The translations under genes and the position numbers were made by a program. Source: Streptomyces pristinaespiralis (GTDB lineage Bacteria; Actinomycetota; Actinomycetes; Streptomycetales; Streptomycetaceae). From it: a stretch of DNA of 64,000 bases. The DNA lies in the NCBI RefSeq assembly GCF_001278075.1, contig NZ_CP011340.1:6135501-6199500 (forward strand). Direction: 5' to 3'. Shown piece by piece: positions 26,218-34,857 of this stretch (its first letter is position 1; each line of letters starts with the position of its first letter). The notes under the pieces were generated by a model. It saw nothing but the letters and a program-made list of their open reading frames with translations, made no database searches and was not told where the DNA came from.

Positions 26218-26247
26218 GCCGGTCCGGGTGCTGCTGCCCGGACCGGC
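26218..26247 (+). terminator. Hairpin terminator after the lipoprotein gene
   Basis: GCCGGTCCGGG (26218-26228) pairs perfectly with CCCGGACCGGC (26237-26247), 20 bp after the stop. Confidence 0.75.
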
Positions 26248-26288
26248 ACGGGGGAGGGGTCGCGCTGTGCCGTCCGCAGACGGAAAGA

Positions 26289-26355
26289 GGCCGGGCCGGT
26301 CCGGGAATCTCCCGGACCGGCCCGGCCTTCGTGACACCGGTGGATCACCGGTGTC
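26289..26355. terminator. Two adjacent hairpins between convergent genes
   Basis: A perfect 18-bp stem (26289-26306 with 26310-26327, 3-nt loop) is followed by GACACCGGT/ACCGGTGTC (26333-26341 with 26347-26355). The larger stem has short T-rich or A-rich flanks on both sides, so it probably stops transcription in both directions. Confidence 0.8.
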
Positions 26356-26370
26356 AGCCGTACCGATGGA

Positions 26371-27960
26371 TCACTGACAGCGACGGCCGTCGTTGATGCA
26401 GTCCACCATCTCGTCCATCAGGTCCTCGTCGAAGACGTTGATGAAGTCACCGTGGTCGGTGATCGGCTTGTGCAGCTGCTCGGGGAACGAGTCGACCGCG
26501 AAGACCGACGCGTTGTCGCCGTCGAAGACCGGCGGCGGCACGTCGTAGACGATCCGCTGCACCAACTGCGGAATCGGCTGGAAACCGTCCTGGCACCTGC
26601 CGTCCTCGTCGGCGAAGGCCACATGGGTGCGGTGGTTCGCGCTGTCGGTGTTCTGACCGTCCCAGCAGCTCTGGAACTTGAAGCTCCGCACCACCTGGCT
26701 GCCCTCGGGGCAGATCGGGTACTTGTCCTTCAGCTGGCGGTCCTCGAATCCGGTGCAGCTCCACGAGGCATTGGCATTCGCGTCGCCGTTGGTGAACGAT
26801 TTGGCGTCACCGGTGATGATCCGGAGGAATTTCGGCATCGCGGTGACCTTGCTCCGCGGATTGCCCTCGAACGTCAGCGTGACCTCCGACGGTGTCTGGA
26901 TCTCACCGACGTTCTGGTCGTTGCCGCCGCCGTCCTCGCCGGCGTCGAACTCGTTCTGGCCGTTCTGCAACCGCAGCACGGGCCAGTAATAGGTCGACTT
27001 GTCACCCTGGTTGTTGCAGGTGGTGTCCCCGTTCGCGAAATCGTCGTCGCTGGCGAAAGCGTCGTTGGCCTGGTTGCCCACATAGTCGTGCATGTGGTGC
27101 GCGCCGTTGCTGACACCAGGTGCGGCGATCACATTGTCGGAATTGAACTTGCCGTTCTCGTTCACGCCGCAGTCGGTGGTGAAAGTGCCCCGGGAGGCTC
27201 CGCGGCGCTGCCGCGGCTCCTGGACGTTGGGCTGGACGGACTGGATGTCGACGAAGTCGCCCTCGGCCGGGCCGTTGCCGGCCTGGCCGCCGTTGTCGTT
27301 GTTGCCGTCGTTCCCGTTGTTGTCCCCGTTGTCGCCGTCGTTGTTGTCGCCGTCACCGTTGTCGTCCTGGCCGCCGCCGTCCTGGCCGCCGTCCTGGTTC
27401 TGGTCCTGGTCGCCGCCGTCCTGGCCGTCGTTCTGGCCGTCGTTCTGCCCGCCGTTCTGGTCACCGCCGCCGTCCTGGCCGTCGTTGTCGTCGCCGCGCA
27501 GGGTGCACGGAGCGGTCGACTCCAGGCCCTCGGGGCGTTCGGCGGAGCGGTCGATCAGGGCGACGATGCGCTGGATGATCACCAGTCGCTCGTTCTTCAG
27601 CGGTGTAAGGATCTCGTTCTGCGCGAAGGTGCGGTCGCTCTGGACCCGCTCCTTGTTGTCGGCGAACCGCTGGTAGTAGGTGGTGATCTGGGTGTCCAGC
27701 GTGGCGAGTTCCCGGTCGACCGCGAACCGCTGGTCGTCGGGGACCTCCTCGATGGAATTCACGACTTCCGGACAGTCGATCGTGGAGACCGCCTGCCCGG
27801 CGCTCTGCGTTCTGGGCCCGGTCCGGTCATCGCCCCAGCCCTCGTGGGCGGAAGCGTAGAAATTGGCCGCGACGAGCCCGCCCCCACCCAGAATGAGGGC
27901 AGCCGAGGCAGCGATCGCCCGGTTTGCCAGCGTTGAGCGTTTTCTCGATGTGCGTCCCAT
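26371..27960 (-). CDS. DUF1996 domain protein with a long Asp/Asn/Gly/Gln linker
   Basis: A 529-residue exported protein. An N-terminal signal or anchor helix (about residues 12-35, [20 protein letters not shown]) precedes a helical segment. Next comes a low-complexity linker (about 155-235) built of D, N, G and Q. The C-terminal DUF1996 domain has [40 protein letters not shown] and [18 protein letters not shown]. The His and Cys residues suggest metal binding and disulfides; the role is unknown. The ATG at 27960 has GGAG a few bases upstream; an earlier in-frame start at 28011 is less likely. Confidence 0.88.
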   Translation of the reverse strand: MGRTSRKRSTLANRAIAASAALILGGGGLVAANFYASAHEGWGDDRTGPRTQSAGQAVSTIDCPEVVNSIEEVPDDQRFAVDRELATLDTQITTYYQRFADNKERVQSDRTFAQNEILTPLKNERLVIIQRIVALIDRSAERPEGLESTAPCTLRGDDNDGQDGGGDQNGGQNDGQNDGQDGGDQDQNQDGGQDGGGQDDNGDGDNNDGDNGDNNGNDGNNDNGGQAGNGPAEGDFVDIQSVQPNVQEPRQRRGASRGTFTTDCGVNENGKFNSDNVIAAPGVSNGAHHMHDYVGNQANDAFASDDDFANGDTTCNNQGDKSTYYWPVLRLQNGQNEFDAGEDGGGNDQNVGEIQTPSEVTLTFEGNPRSKVTAMPKFLRIITGDAKSFTNGDANANASWSCTGFEDRQLKDKYPICPEGSQVVRSFKFQSCWDGQNTDSANHRTHVAFADEDGRCQDGFQPIPQLVQRIVYDVPPPVFDGDNASVFAVDSFPEQLHKPITDHGDFINVFDEDLMDEMVDCINDGRRCQ

Positions 27961-28128
27961 GGAACTCCAATCCCGGGGGAGGGAAGTAGCGTCGTTCCAT
28001 ACGGAGACCACCGACGGGGTGTTCAGTCCTGTGTGGAAATCGTAGAAGCCTCCAGCGCCAAATCGTTTGGACGTAGCCGAAATGGGGCACTGCCGCGGCC
28101 GGTGGACGGCGGGGCCGGGCCCCGCCTC

Positions 28129-28791
28129 TCAGCTCCCGTTCGTACGACCGTGATCCAGATACGCCAGCACCGCCAGGACCCGGCGGTTGTCGTCGTCCGA
28201 CACCGGCAGGCCCAGCTTGGCGAAGATGTTCGACGTGTGCTTGGCCACCGCCCGTTCGGTCACCACCAGCTGCGACGCGATCGCCGCGTTCGAACGGCCC
28301 TGCGCCACCAGCTCCATGACCTCCCGCTCACGCGGCGTGAGACGGCCCATCGGCCTGTCCTGCGAACGCCGCGACAACAACTGCGAGATCACCTGCGGAT
28401 CCATCGCCGTACCGCCCGCGGCCACCCGGCGCACCGCGTCGACGAACTGCTCCGCGTCGAAGACCCGGTCCTTCAGCAGGTACCCCACCCCGCCGTTGCC
28501 GTCCGCCAGCAACTCCCGTGCGTACAACTGCTCCACATGCTGCGAGAGCACCAGCACCGGCAGCCCCGGCCTCGCCCGCCGCGCCGCGAGCGCGCACTGG
28601 AGCCCTTCGTCCGTGTGCGACGGCGGGAGCCGGACGTCGACGACCGCGACGTCCGGCTCCAGCTCCGCCAGTGCCTTGCCGAGTTCGGGGCCGGTCTCCA
28701 CCGCGGCCAGGATCTCGAAGCCGAAGGCCTCGAGCATCCGGACCAGGCCGTCCCGCAGCAGGAACAGGTCTTCGGCTAGAACAACTCGCAA
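28129..28791 (-). CDS. NarL/LuxR-type response regulator
   Basis: A 220-residue regulator. The receiver domain has acidic residues E7 and D8, phospho-acceptor D52 (AVVDVRLPP) and Lys in LLKDR; the C-terminal LuxR helix-turn-helix is RLTPREREVMELVAQGRSNA and TERAVAKHTSNIFAKL. It is cotranscribed with the sensor kinase: its TTG start (28791) lies inside the kinase gene, overlapping by 16 bp, with GGAG 5 nt upstream. This fixes the unusual start codon. Target genes are unknown. Confidence 0.93.
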   Translation of the reverse strand: MRVVLAEDLFLLRDGLVRMLEAFGFEILAAVETGPELGKALAELEPDVAVVDVRLPPSHTDEGLQCALAARRARPGLPVLVLSQHVEQLYARELLADGNGGVGYLLKDRVFDAEQFVDAVRRVAAGGTAMDPQVISQLLSRRSQDRPMGRLTPREREVMELVAQGRSNAAIASQLVVTERAVAKHTSNIFAKLGLPVSDDDNRRVLAVLAYLDHGRTNGS

Positions 28792-30044
28792 GGGATCTCC
28801 ATGGTGACCATGGTGGGACCGCCCGCGGGACTGCTGACGGCCAGGACTCCGTCGAATGTACCCAGCCGCCGTTCGACACCGCTCAGCCCGGAGCCCGCCC
28901 CGACCACCGCACCGCCCTTGCCGTTGTCGGTCACCGAGATCCGCAGCGCCCCGTCCGTGTACGTCATGTCCACCCAGACACGGTCCGCCCCCGAGTGCTT
29001 GACCGCGTTGGTGAGTGCCTCGCTCACCGCGAAGTACGCCGCGGACTCGACGGGCGCGTCCGGCCGTCCGGGCAGCTCCACCTCCACCTCGGCCGGCACC
29101 GGCAGCCGCAGCGCCAGCGCCCTGACCGCGTCGCCCAGCCCCCGCTCGGCCAGCACCGGCGGATGGATGCCGCGCACCAGGTCACGCAGCTCGGTCAGCG
29201 CCTCCGCGGACGACTCCCGCGCCTTGGAGAGCAGCTCCTTCGCCTGCGCCGGATCCTTCTCGATCAGCGCCTCGATCGTGCCGAGGTTCATCCCCATCGC
29301 GACCAGCCGCGCCTGCGCGCCGTCGTGCAGGTCCCGCTCGATACGGCGCAACTCGGCCGCCGACGTGTCGAGCGCGTCGTGACGGGTCTCCGTGAGCCGG
29401 TCGATGCGCTGCTCCAGCTCCTCCTGACGGCCCGGGTTCAGAACGGCCCCCGCGAGCCTGAAGTGGGCCCGTACGAGGCGGGTGTTGACGTGCAGCGCCA
29501 CGATCATCCACACCAGGCCGAGCAGCGCCGCGAGCCTGGCCGTGTCACTGCTGTCGACCGGCAGGAACGTGTACCAGTACGTGCCGGATGCCTCCACGAT
29601 CGGCTTCCACAGTCCCGCCGCGAGCAGCAGACCGAAGACGCCCTCCAGGATCAGCGCCGGCGCGAGGACGGCGACGACCGCGCCGCCCGTCATGTCGGCG
29701 AGCAGCCACCGCATGTCCCGCCACGTCGCCGGGTCCCTCAGCATCAGCGAACACCGCTCGACCTGACCGGTGACGCCCTTGCGCACGTCCTCGGGGAGGG
29801 GCCGGTAACGGACCGGGATACGGACCCGGGACCACTGCGCCGCGAGCAGCCGGCGCCGGTTCACATGGGCCCTCAGCAGCGTCAGCACCCGGGGAGTGGT
29901 GAACATCCCCACACCGACGGGGATCAGCGCGATAGACACCGTCGCGAGAGAGAAGAGGACGACGGACCCGACCAACGCCGCCGACGCGAGCACCAGCCCC
30001 TGCCCACCGGCCGCGAGCGCCCCGCGGGCCTTCTTGATCGCCAT
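28776..30044 (-). CDS. Sensor histidine kinase, HisKA_3 (NarX/DesK-like)
   Basis: A 422-residue kinase: four or so membrane helices in the first 180 residues, then the HisKA_3 dimerisation motif ERDLHDGAQARLVAMGMNLG with phospho-acceptor His240, and an ATPase domain with SEALTNAVKHSGAD (N box) and VTDNGKGG (G1). It phosphorylates the overlapping NarL-type regulator. There is no obvious ligand domain, so the signal probably acts within the membrane. The ATG at 30044 has GGGGGA upstream. Confidence 0.93.
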   Translation of the reverse strand: MAIKKARGALAAGGQGLVLASAALVGSVVLFSLATVSIALIPVGVGMFTTPRVLTLLRAHVNRRRLLAAQWSRVRIPVRYRPLPEDVRKGVTGQVERCSLMLRDPATWRDMRWLLADMTGGAVVAVLAPALILEGVFGLLLAAGLWKPIVEASGTYWYTFLPVDSSDTARLAALLGLVWMIVALHVNTRLVRAHFRLAGAVLNPGRQEELEQRIDRLTETRHDALDTSAAELRRIERDLHDGAQARLVAMGMNLGTIEALIEKDPAQAKELLSKARESSAEALTELRDLVRGIHPPVLAERGLGDAVRALALRLPVPAEVEVELPGRPDAPVESAAYFAVSEALTNAVKHSGADRVWVDMTYTDGALRISVTDNGKGGAVVGAGSGLSGVERRLGTFDGVLAVSSPAGGPTMVTMEIPCELF

Positions 30045-30179
30045 GAATCCCCCTGCTTGTGCGTGCGTTCGTCCGTCAACCCCTACCGACCACCAGTGTG
30101 GCGACCCCGACCATGCCCCCGCACTGGTGGAGGACCCCGGTCAGGGGGTGTACCTGAGGACACCATGGGGATCGGGCAT

Positions 30180-30760
30180 GGCCGTTCCGGTCAGCGGGCG
30201 GGTCTTCCGCGGCGCGGAGCTGCCGCTCGGGTGCGGGCGTTGGCCCACGCGTCCACGCCTGCCGGCCGTTCCGGGCGCTTCGGCGGCGCGAAGCTGCCGT
30301 TCGGGGGTCGGGCGGGCCCGGTGGCCGTTCCAGGCCTGGCGGGCGCTTCGGCGGCGCGAAGCCGCCGCTGGGGGCCGGGCGTTGCCCACGGGCCTATGCT
30401 CACCGGCCGTTTCGGGCGCCTGGCGGGCGCTTCCGGCGCCGCGAAGCGGCCGTTCGAAGGCCGGGCGGCCCGCGCCGGCCGTTCCGGGCGCCTGGCGGGG
30501 GTCTCTCGCGGCGCGGAGCTGCCGCTGGGGGGGGCGGGCGTTGGCCCACGCGTCCACGCCTGCCGGCCGTTCCGGGCGCCTGGCGGGGGCCTTCGGCGGC
30601 GCGGAGCCGCCGCTCGGGGGTGCGGGGGCGTCAGCCCCCGCTGAAACCCTTCCCCACCCCTGCGGGGGTGCGGGGGCGGCGGCCCCCACGGGGCCCGGGG
30701 CTTGCCCCGGTTCCGGGAAGGGGCGGGGTGGGGAAAGCGCCCCGCGCAGCGGCCCGCCCG
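30180..30760. repeat. GC-rich imperfect repeat island between the kinase and epimerase genes
   Basis: About six degenerate copies of a GGCCGTTCCGGGCG...GGCGCGAAGC...CCGCTCGGGG unit. The segment 30240-30278 recurs exactly at 30541-30579. The right end (30640-30740) carries hairpins and the GGGAAGGGGCGGGGTGGGGAA motif seen also near 15790-15810. No frame through it gives a recognisable protein. The rest of the 730-bp gap (30045-30180) holds only the kinase promoter side. Confidence 0.75.
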
Positions 30761-30769
30761 CCCGCCCCC

Positions 30770-31753
30770 TCACCCCTCCAGCAGCCGCTGCTCGACCTCC
30801 GGCGACAGCCCCACCCGCGGGCGGTCCACCCGGTGCGGCGCCGTCCCGCCCAGGGACTGCAGCCACGCCCACGTGTCACGCACCGTGTCCACGACCGGCC
30901 GGCACCGCAGCCCCGTCGCCGTCGCGCGGTCCACGTTCACGGCGTGCAGTGCCCCGTACGCCTCCTGCGTCGGCGGGATCCACACCGGCAGGTCCGTCCA
31001 CGGTTCGACTCCCGCCGCGAGGATCGTCTCCGCCTCGGTCCACCGCAGCCGCGCCGTCGATCCCGTCACCGTGACGCACGCGTCGAGGAGTTCGCCCATC
31101 GTCGTGTGGCCGGGCTCGCTCACCAGGTTGTACGGACCGGAGCGTCCGGCGGCCACCGCGTCGAGGGTCCATTCGGCGAGGTCGCGGACGTCGATGTACT
31201 GCAGCGCGTTCTCCCGCGGCCCCGGCGCGAGCACGTCGCCCCCGCGGGCGATGCGGCCGAGCCACCAGGGGAGCCGGCCGATGTTCTCCCACGGCCCGAG
31301 GATCAGTCCGGAGCGCACCAGCAGCGAGTGTTCCTCCCCGAAGGCGTCGAGCACCGCCAGTTCACCGCCCCGTTTGGCCTCGGCGTACGGCACGTCGACG
31401 GCGTCGGGGGAGCTGTCCACCAGGGGCGCCGTCTCGTCGTACCCGGCCGGCTGCGGCCACACGTACACCGAGCAGCTGGAGATGTAGACGTAACGCCCCA
31501 CACGTCCCGCGAGCAGCCGGGCCGTGCGGCGGACCGCCGACGGCGCGCCCGACCAGGTGTCGACGACGGCGTCCCATTCGCCGCCGGCGAGGGCGTCGAG
31601 GTCGCCGAGCCGGTCACCGAGCAGCACGGCCGCGCCCTTCGGCGCCGGATGCCTGCCGCGGTGGAAGACGGTGACGTCCCAGCCGCGGGCGAGCGCCGCC
31701 TCCGTGACCGCACGCCCGGCGAACTCCGTACCACCCAGAATCAGAAGCCTCAT
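30770..31753 (-). CDS. NAD-dependent epimerase/dehydratase family protein
   Basis: A 327-residue extended short-chain dehydrogenase. The nucleotide motif is the variant MRLLILGGTEFAGRAV (GGTxFxG), followed by VDTWSGAP and YISSCSVYVWPQPAGYDE; the usual catalytic Tyr-x3-Lys is VPYAEAKRG. This variant occurs in the reductase-like branch of the family (isoflavone-reductase or chloroplast CSP41-like). The substrate is unknown. The ATG at 31753 is well supported. It is transcribed divergently from the next membrane protein gene across 117 bp. Confidence 0.9.
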   Translation of the reverse strand: MRLLILGGTEFAGRAVTEAALARGWDVTVFHRGRHPAPKGAAVLLGDRLGDLDALAGGEWDAVVDTWSGAPSAVRRTARLLAGRVGRYVYISSCSVYVWPQPAGYDETAPLVDSSPDAVDVPYAEAKRGGELAVLDAFGEEHSLLVRSGLILGPWENIGRLPWWLGRIARGGDVLAPGPRENALQYIDVRDLAEWTLDAVAAGRSGPYNLVSEPGHTTMGELLDACVTVTGSTARLRWTEAETILAAGVEPWTDLPVWIPPTQEAYGALHAVNVDRATATGLRCRPVVDTVRDTWAWLQSLGGTAPHRVDRPRVGLSPEVEQRLLEG

Positions 31754-31870
31754 GATCACGACTCTGCCTCGCCGGACCCCGCGGGCGACAGTGGTTCTGC
31801 TCCGGGAAGAACATCTCCTACCGCCGGTCACTCTCCCGGAGCCGCCCCCGTGGTGGCAGCATGGCGGACG

Positions 31871-32455
31871 ATGACGGACACCCGGTCGCCGATGCGCGCC
31901 CTGCGGGCCGCTCTTTTCGCGGCGGTGGGTGTCATTCTGGCCGCGATGGGGCATTCGTCCCTGTCCGCGCACGACATCCCGCCGTCCGCGCTGCTGGCCG
32001 CCCTGGTGGTGACCGCTGCCGCGGGATGGTTCGCCGCAGGACGTCGCCGCGGGCCCGGCGCCATCGGCGCCGGTCTCCTCGCCGTGCAGGGTGCCCTGCA
32101 CCTGATCTTCTCCGACGCCGGACAACCCGCCGGCCACCACCCCGGGCACCGGGCGGAGGCGGCCACGGGCCTCGCGGACGGGGCGGGCATGCTCGCCGTG
32201 CACCTGCTCGCGGCAGCGGGCTGTGCGCTCTGGCTCGCCCACGGTGAGGCTGCGTTCTTCCGGCTCGCGGGCGCCGCGTTCGCGTTCGCCTTCACCCCGC
32301 TGCGGCTGCTCCTCGGCGCCGTACGTCTGCCGGAACCACCACGTCCGGTGGTCCGCCCGGTCGTCCGCGCCCGTCACCGCAGTGTCGTCCTCGCGCACAC
32401 CGTCGTCCGTCGCGGCCCGCCCCCGCCCGCGATCCCCCGCGCCACGGCCCCCTGA
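31871..32455 (+). CDS. Small polytopic membrane protein
   Basis: A 194-residue protein with about four membrane helices (near residues 10-30, 38-58, 62-85 and 108-128) and a His-rich loop (GHHPGHR). The last 45 residues are Pro/Arg/Val-rich. The ATG at 31871 gives MTDTRSPMRAL. It is followed after 58 bp by the PepSY gene on the same strand, so the pair may act together in metal (copper or heme) handling, which is an inference from the His-rich loops in both. I do not recognise a named family. Confidence 0.8.
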   Translation: MTDTRSPMRALRAALFAAVGVILAAMGHSSLSAHDIPPSALLAALVVTAAAGWFAAGRRRGPGAIGAGLLAVQGALHLIFSDAGQPAGHHPGHRAEAATGLADGAGMLAVHLLAAAGCALWLAHGEAAFFRLAGAAFAFAFTPLRLLLGAVRLPEPPRPVVRPVVRARHRSVVLAHTVVRRGPPPPAIPRATAP

Positions 32456-32513
32456 GCCGCTGTCCGACCTGGGGGCCGCTTCCCCATGTCGACACCGAAA
32501 CCTTAGGACCGCC

Positions 32514-33944
32514 ATGTCCGTTGACGCCCCCGACCAGGGCGCAGCACCCGAGGCCGTAACCGGCCGGGCCGAATCCACCTCCACCTGGGCCGCGTTGCGA
32601 CCGCTCGTGCTCCGGCTCCACTTCTACGCGGGGCTGCTGATCGCCCCGCTGCTTCTCGTCGCCGCCGTCAGCGGTCTGCTGTACTCCCTGTCCTTCCAGG
32701 CGGAGAAGTTCGTCTACCGCGACGAGCTCACCGCTCCCGTGTCGGGCCCGTACCTGCCGCTCGGCGCCCAGGTCGACGCGGCCCGCGAGGCCCGTCCCGA
32801 CGCCACCGTCACCGCCGTGTGGCCCGCGTACGAGGAAGGGATGACGACCCGGGTGCTGATGGACGCTCCGGGAGTGGCGGAGGGCAGGTCGCTCGCCGTC
32901 TTCGTCGACCCGTACACGACCGGGATACGGGGCGAGCTCCCCTCGTACGGCAGCTCCGGCGCGCTGCCGCTCCGGGCGTGGCTCGACGAACTCCACCGCG
33001 ACCTGCATCTCGGTGACGTCGGCCGCTACTACAGCGAGCTCGCCGCGAGCTGGCTGTGGGTCGTCGCCCTCGGCGGTCTCCTGCTCTGGCTCGGCCGCCG
33101 GCGCCGTACGAAGCGGGACCTGGTCCTGCCGGAGCGGGGCGCGAAGGGACGGCGCAGGACGCTGTCCTGGCACGGCTCCGTCGGACTGTGGGCCGTGACC
33201 GGCCTGGTCCTGCTCTCGGCCACCGGCCTCACCTGGTCCCGTTACGCGGGCGAGAACATCGGCGCGCTGCAGGACCGGCTGGGCGGCGCCACACCCACCG
33301 TCTCCGCCGCGATCGGCGAGGGCGGGGCGGCCGGGGGCGACGGGCACGAGGGCCACGGCGGCACCGGACACGGAACACAGCACCAGGGCGCGGACATCGG
33401 CATCGACGTCGCCGTGGCCGCCGCCCACGAGGCGGGCGTCGACGGCCGGATCGCCGTGACCCTGCCCTCCGACGGCACCGGCTACGTCGTCAAGGAGACC
33501 GACACCCAGTACCCGGTGCACCTCGACTCGGTGGCCGTCGACCCGGCCGACGGGCGGGTCATCGACGAACTGCGCTTCGCCGACTACCCGTTGCTCGCCA
33601 AACTGACCCGCTTCGGCATCGACGGCCACATGGGCGTGCTCTTCGGCCTGGCCAACCAGCTCGTCCTGGCCGCCCTGATGGGCGCCCTGATCCTGCTCAT
33701 CGTGTGGGGCTACCGCATGTGGTGGCTGCGCCGGCCCACCAAGGAACGCACGCTGGGCGCGGGGCGGCCGGCCCCGCGCGGAGCGTGGCGGAAGGTGCCC
33801 GTGACGGTGCTGCTGCCGCTCGCGGCGGCGACGGCCGCGGCCGGCTGGTTCGTGCCGATGCTCGGCATCAGCCTGCTGGTGTTCCTGGCCGTCGACGTCG
33901 CGGTGGGCGCCGCCGCGAGGACCCGGGCGCGCACCGGCTCCTAG
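32514..33944 (+). CDS. PepSY-associated transmembrane protein
   Basis: A 476-residue membrane protein of the PepSY_TM type: helix pairs at the N-terminus (LRLHFYAGLLIAPLLLVAAV), in the middle (SWLWVVALGGLLLWLGRRR and HGSVGLWAVTGLVLLSATG) and at the C-terminus, with two PepSY-like extracytoplasmic parts. A His/Gly-rich loop (GHEGHGGTGHGTQHQ) sits in the second. Relatives are linked to iron or copper reduction and uptake, but the function here is unproven. ATG at 32514 with AGGA upstream. The stop TAG overlaps the TAG of the convergent regulator within a CTAG tetranucleotide. Confidence 0.88.
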   Translation: MSVDAPDQGAAPEAVTGRAESTSTWAALRPLVLRLHFYAGLLIAPLLLVAAVSGLLYSLSFQAEKFVYRDELTAPVSGPYLPLGAQVDAAREARPDATVTAVWPAYEEGMTTRVLMDAPGVAEGRSLAVFVDPYTTGIRGELPSYGSSGALPLRAWLDELHRDLHLGDVGRYYSELAASWLWVVALGGLLLWLGRRRRTKRDLVLPERGAKGRRRTLSWHGSVGLWAVTGLVLLSATGLTWSRYAGENIGALQDRLGGATPTVSAAIGEGGAAGGDGHEGHGGTGHGTQHQGADIGIDVAVAAAHEAGVDGRIAVTLPSDGTGYVVKETDTQYPVHLDSVAVDPADGRVIDELRFADYPLLAKLTRFGIDGHMGVLFGLANQLVLAALMGALILLIVWGYRMWWLRRPTKERTLGAGRPAPRGAWRKVPVTVLLPLAAATAAAGWFVPMLGISLLVFLAVDVAVGAAARTRARTGS

Positions 33945-34477
33945 GGCGCGTACTTGTAGCCGACCCGCCGCACGGTCTGGATCGTGCGGCGGTGCTCGGC
34001 GCCCAGCTTGCGCCGCAGCCGTGCCACATGGACGTCGACGGTGCGGCCGTCGCCCACGTGCCCGTAGCCCCACACCGTGGTGACCAGCTGGTCACGGGTG
34101 TGCACCCGCTGGGGATGCGCCACCAGGTGCGCCAGCAGCTCGAACTCGAGGTACGTCAGGTCCAGCGCCCGCCCGTCCACCTGGGCGGTGCGCCGGACCG
34201 GGTCGATCAGCACCGGCCCGCCGTCCGTCGCCTCCCGCGGCGCGTCGGTGGGCAGCGGCTGCCCGCCCGCCGGTACGAGCACGAGGTAGCCGACCATCGG
34301 GGGCCGTCCCGGCAGGTCGGGCAGGGTGTGCGGCGGTGCGGGCAGCCAAGTGGCGCCCGGCGGGAGGAGGTCGGCGACGTCGACCACCTCGTCACGGTCG
34401 ACGGCGCGCAGCCGGTGCCGGTCGGAGGGAAGCCGGACGGGCCGGGCGACGGTGGAGAAGGAACGGGTGTTCGCCAT
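33941..34477 (-). CDS. OmpR-type winged-helix regulator lacking a receiver domain
   Basis: A 178-residue protein. The C-terminal 95 residues are an OmpR/PhoB winged helix: DGRALDLTYLEFELLAHLVAH, then RVHTRDQLVTTVWGYGHVGDGRTVDVHVARLRRKLG and VRRVGYKYAP. The first 80 residues replace the receiver and show no phospho-acceptor pattern, so control must be by other means. The ATG at 34477 has no clear ribosome site. Upstream lie a perfect palindrome (34510-34523) and a short Cys-ending peptide gene that may be a leader. Confidence 0.88.
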   Translation of the reverse strand: MANTRSFSTVARPVRLPSDRHRLRAVDRDEVVDVADLLPPGATWLPAPPHTLPDLPGRPPMVGYLVLVPAGGQPLPTDAPREATDGGPVLIDPVRRTAQVDGRALDLTYLEFELLAHLVAHPQRVHTRDQLVTTVWGYGHVGDGRTVDVHVARLRRKLGAEHRRTIQTVRRVGYKYAP

Positions 34478-34509
34478 GGGAGGTCAGCTCTTTCGCGCGG
34501 AGAAGGACG

Positions 34510-34523
34510 GACGTACGTACGTC
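34510..34523 (-). promoter_or_regulatory. Perfect 14-bp palindrome upstream of the winged-helix gene
   Basis: GACGTACGTACGTC sits 33 bp before the start codon, between the candidate leader peptide gene and the regulator gene. It could be an autoregulatory site, but there is no independent support. Confidence 0.4.
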
Positions 34524-34573
34524 GTTTCGCGCCGGCCGGGAACCGGGATGACGGTTTCAGTGGGCCTGCGCGC

Positions 34574-34678
34574 TCACGCGCGGCAACACACCCGGTCGAA
34601 GTCGTGATGCTGCCGGGAGGGCCAGAACGGCTCGAGGTCGGTGCGACCTGTCGCGATGCTCCGGTGGATGCTGGCCAT
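34574..34678 (-). CDS. Putative 34-residue leader peptide
   Basis: A short frame from ATG 34678 to TGA 34574 encodes MASIHRSIATGR and ends SRQHHDFDRVCCRA. The ending resembles the Streptomyces family annotated as putative leader peptides, whose members end in an R-x-H-x-D-x-x-R-x-x-x-x-x-C pattern and precede cysteine- or sulfur-related genes. It lies 96 bp before the winged-helix gene on the same strand. The tandem Cys codons near the end would suit ribosome stalling when Cys is short. Family match is from memory. Confidence 0.55.
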   Translation of the reverse strand: MASIHRSIATGRTDLEPFWPSRQHHDFDRVCCRA

Positions 34679-34805
34679 GACCCCATTCAAGCAGACGCGG
34701 GGCGTCCGCAGCAGGCCCCTCTCACACGTTGATACGCGTCCCCCGCACGGGCGTTGACCCGGGTCGCCCGTGACGCCCCCGGCGTCCGGCCCGCCCGGGC
34801 GCACG

Positions 34806-34841
34806 GAAAGGGGCCCCGCCGGAATCGGCGGGGCCCCTTTC
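34806..34841 (-). terminator. Strong hairpin terminator after glnII
   Basis: Perfect 15-bp arms 34806-34820 and 34827-34841 (GAAAGGGGCCCCGCC and its complement) with a 6-nt loop; A and T runs flank the stem on both sides. It lies 17 bp past the glnII stop. Confidence 0.9.
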
Positions 34842-34857
34842 ACGGAGCTCTGTGCGC

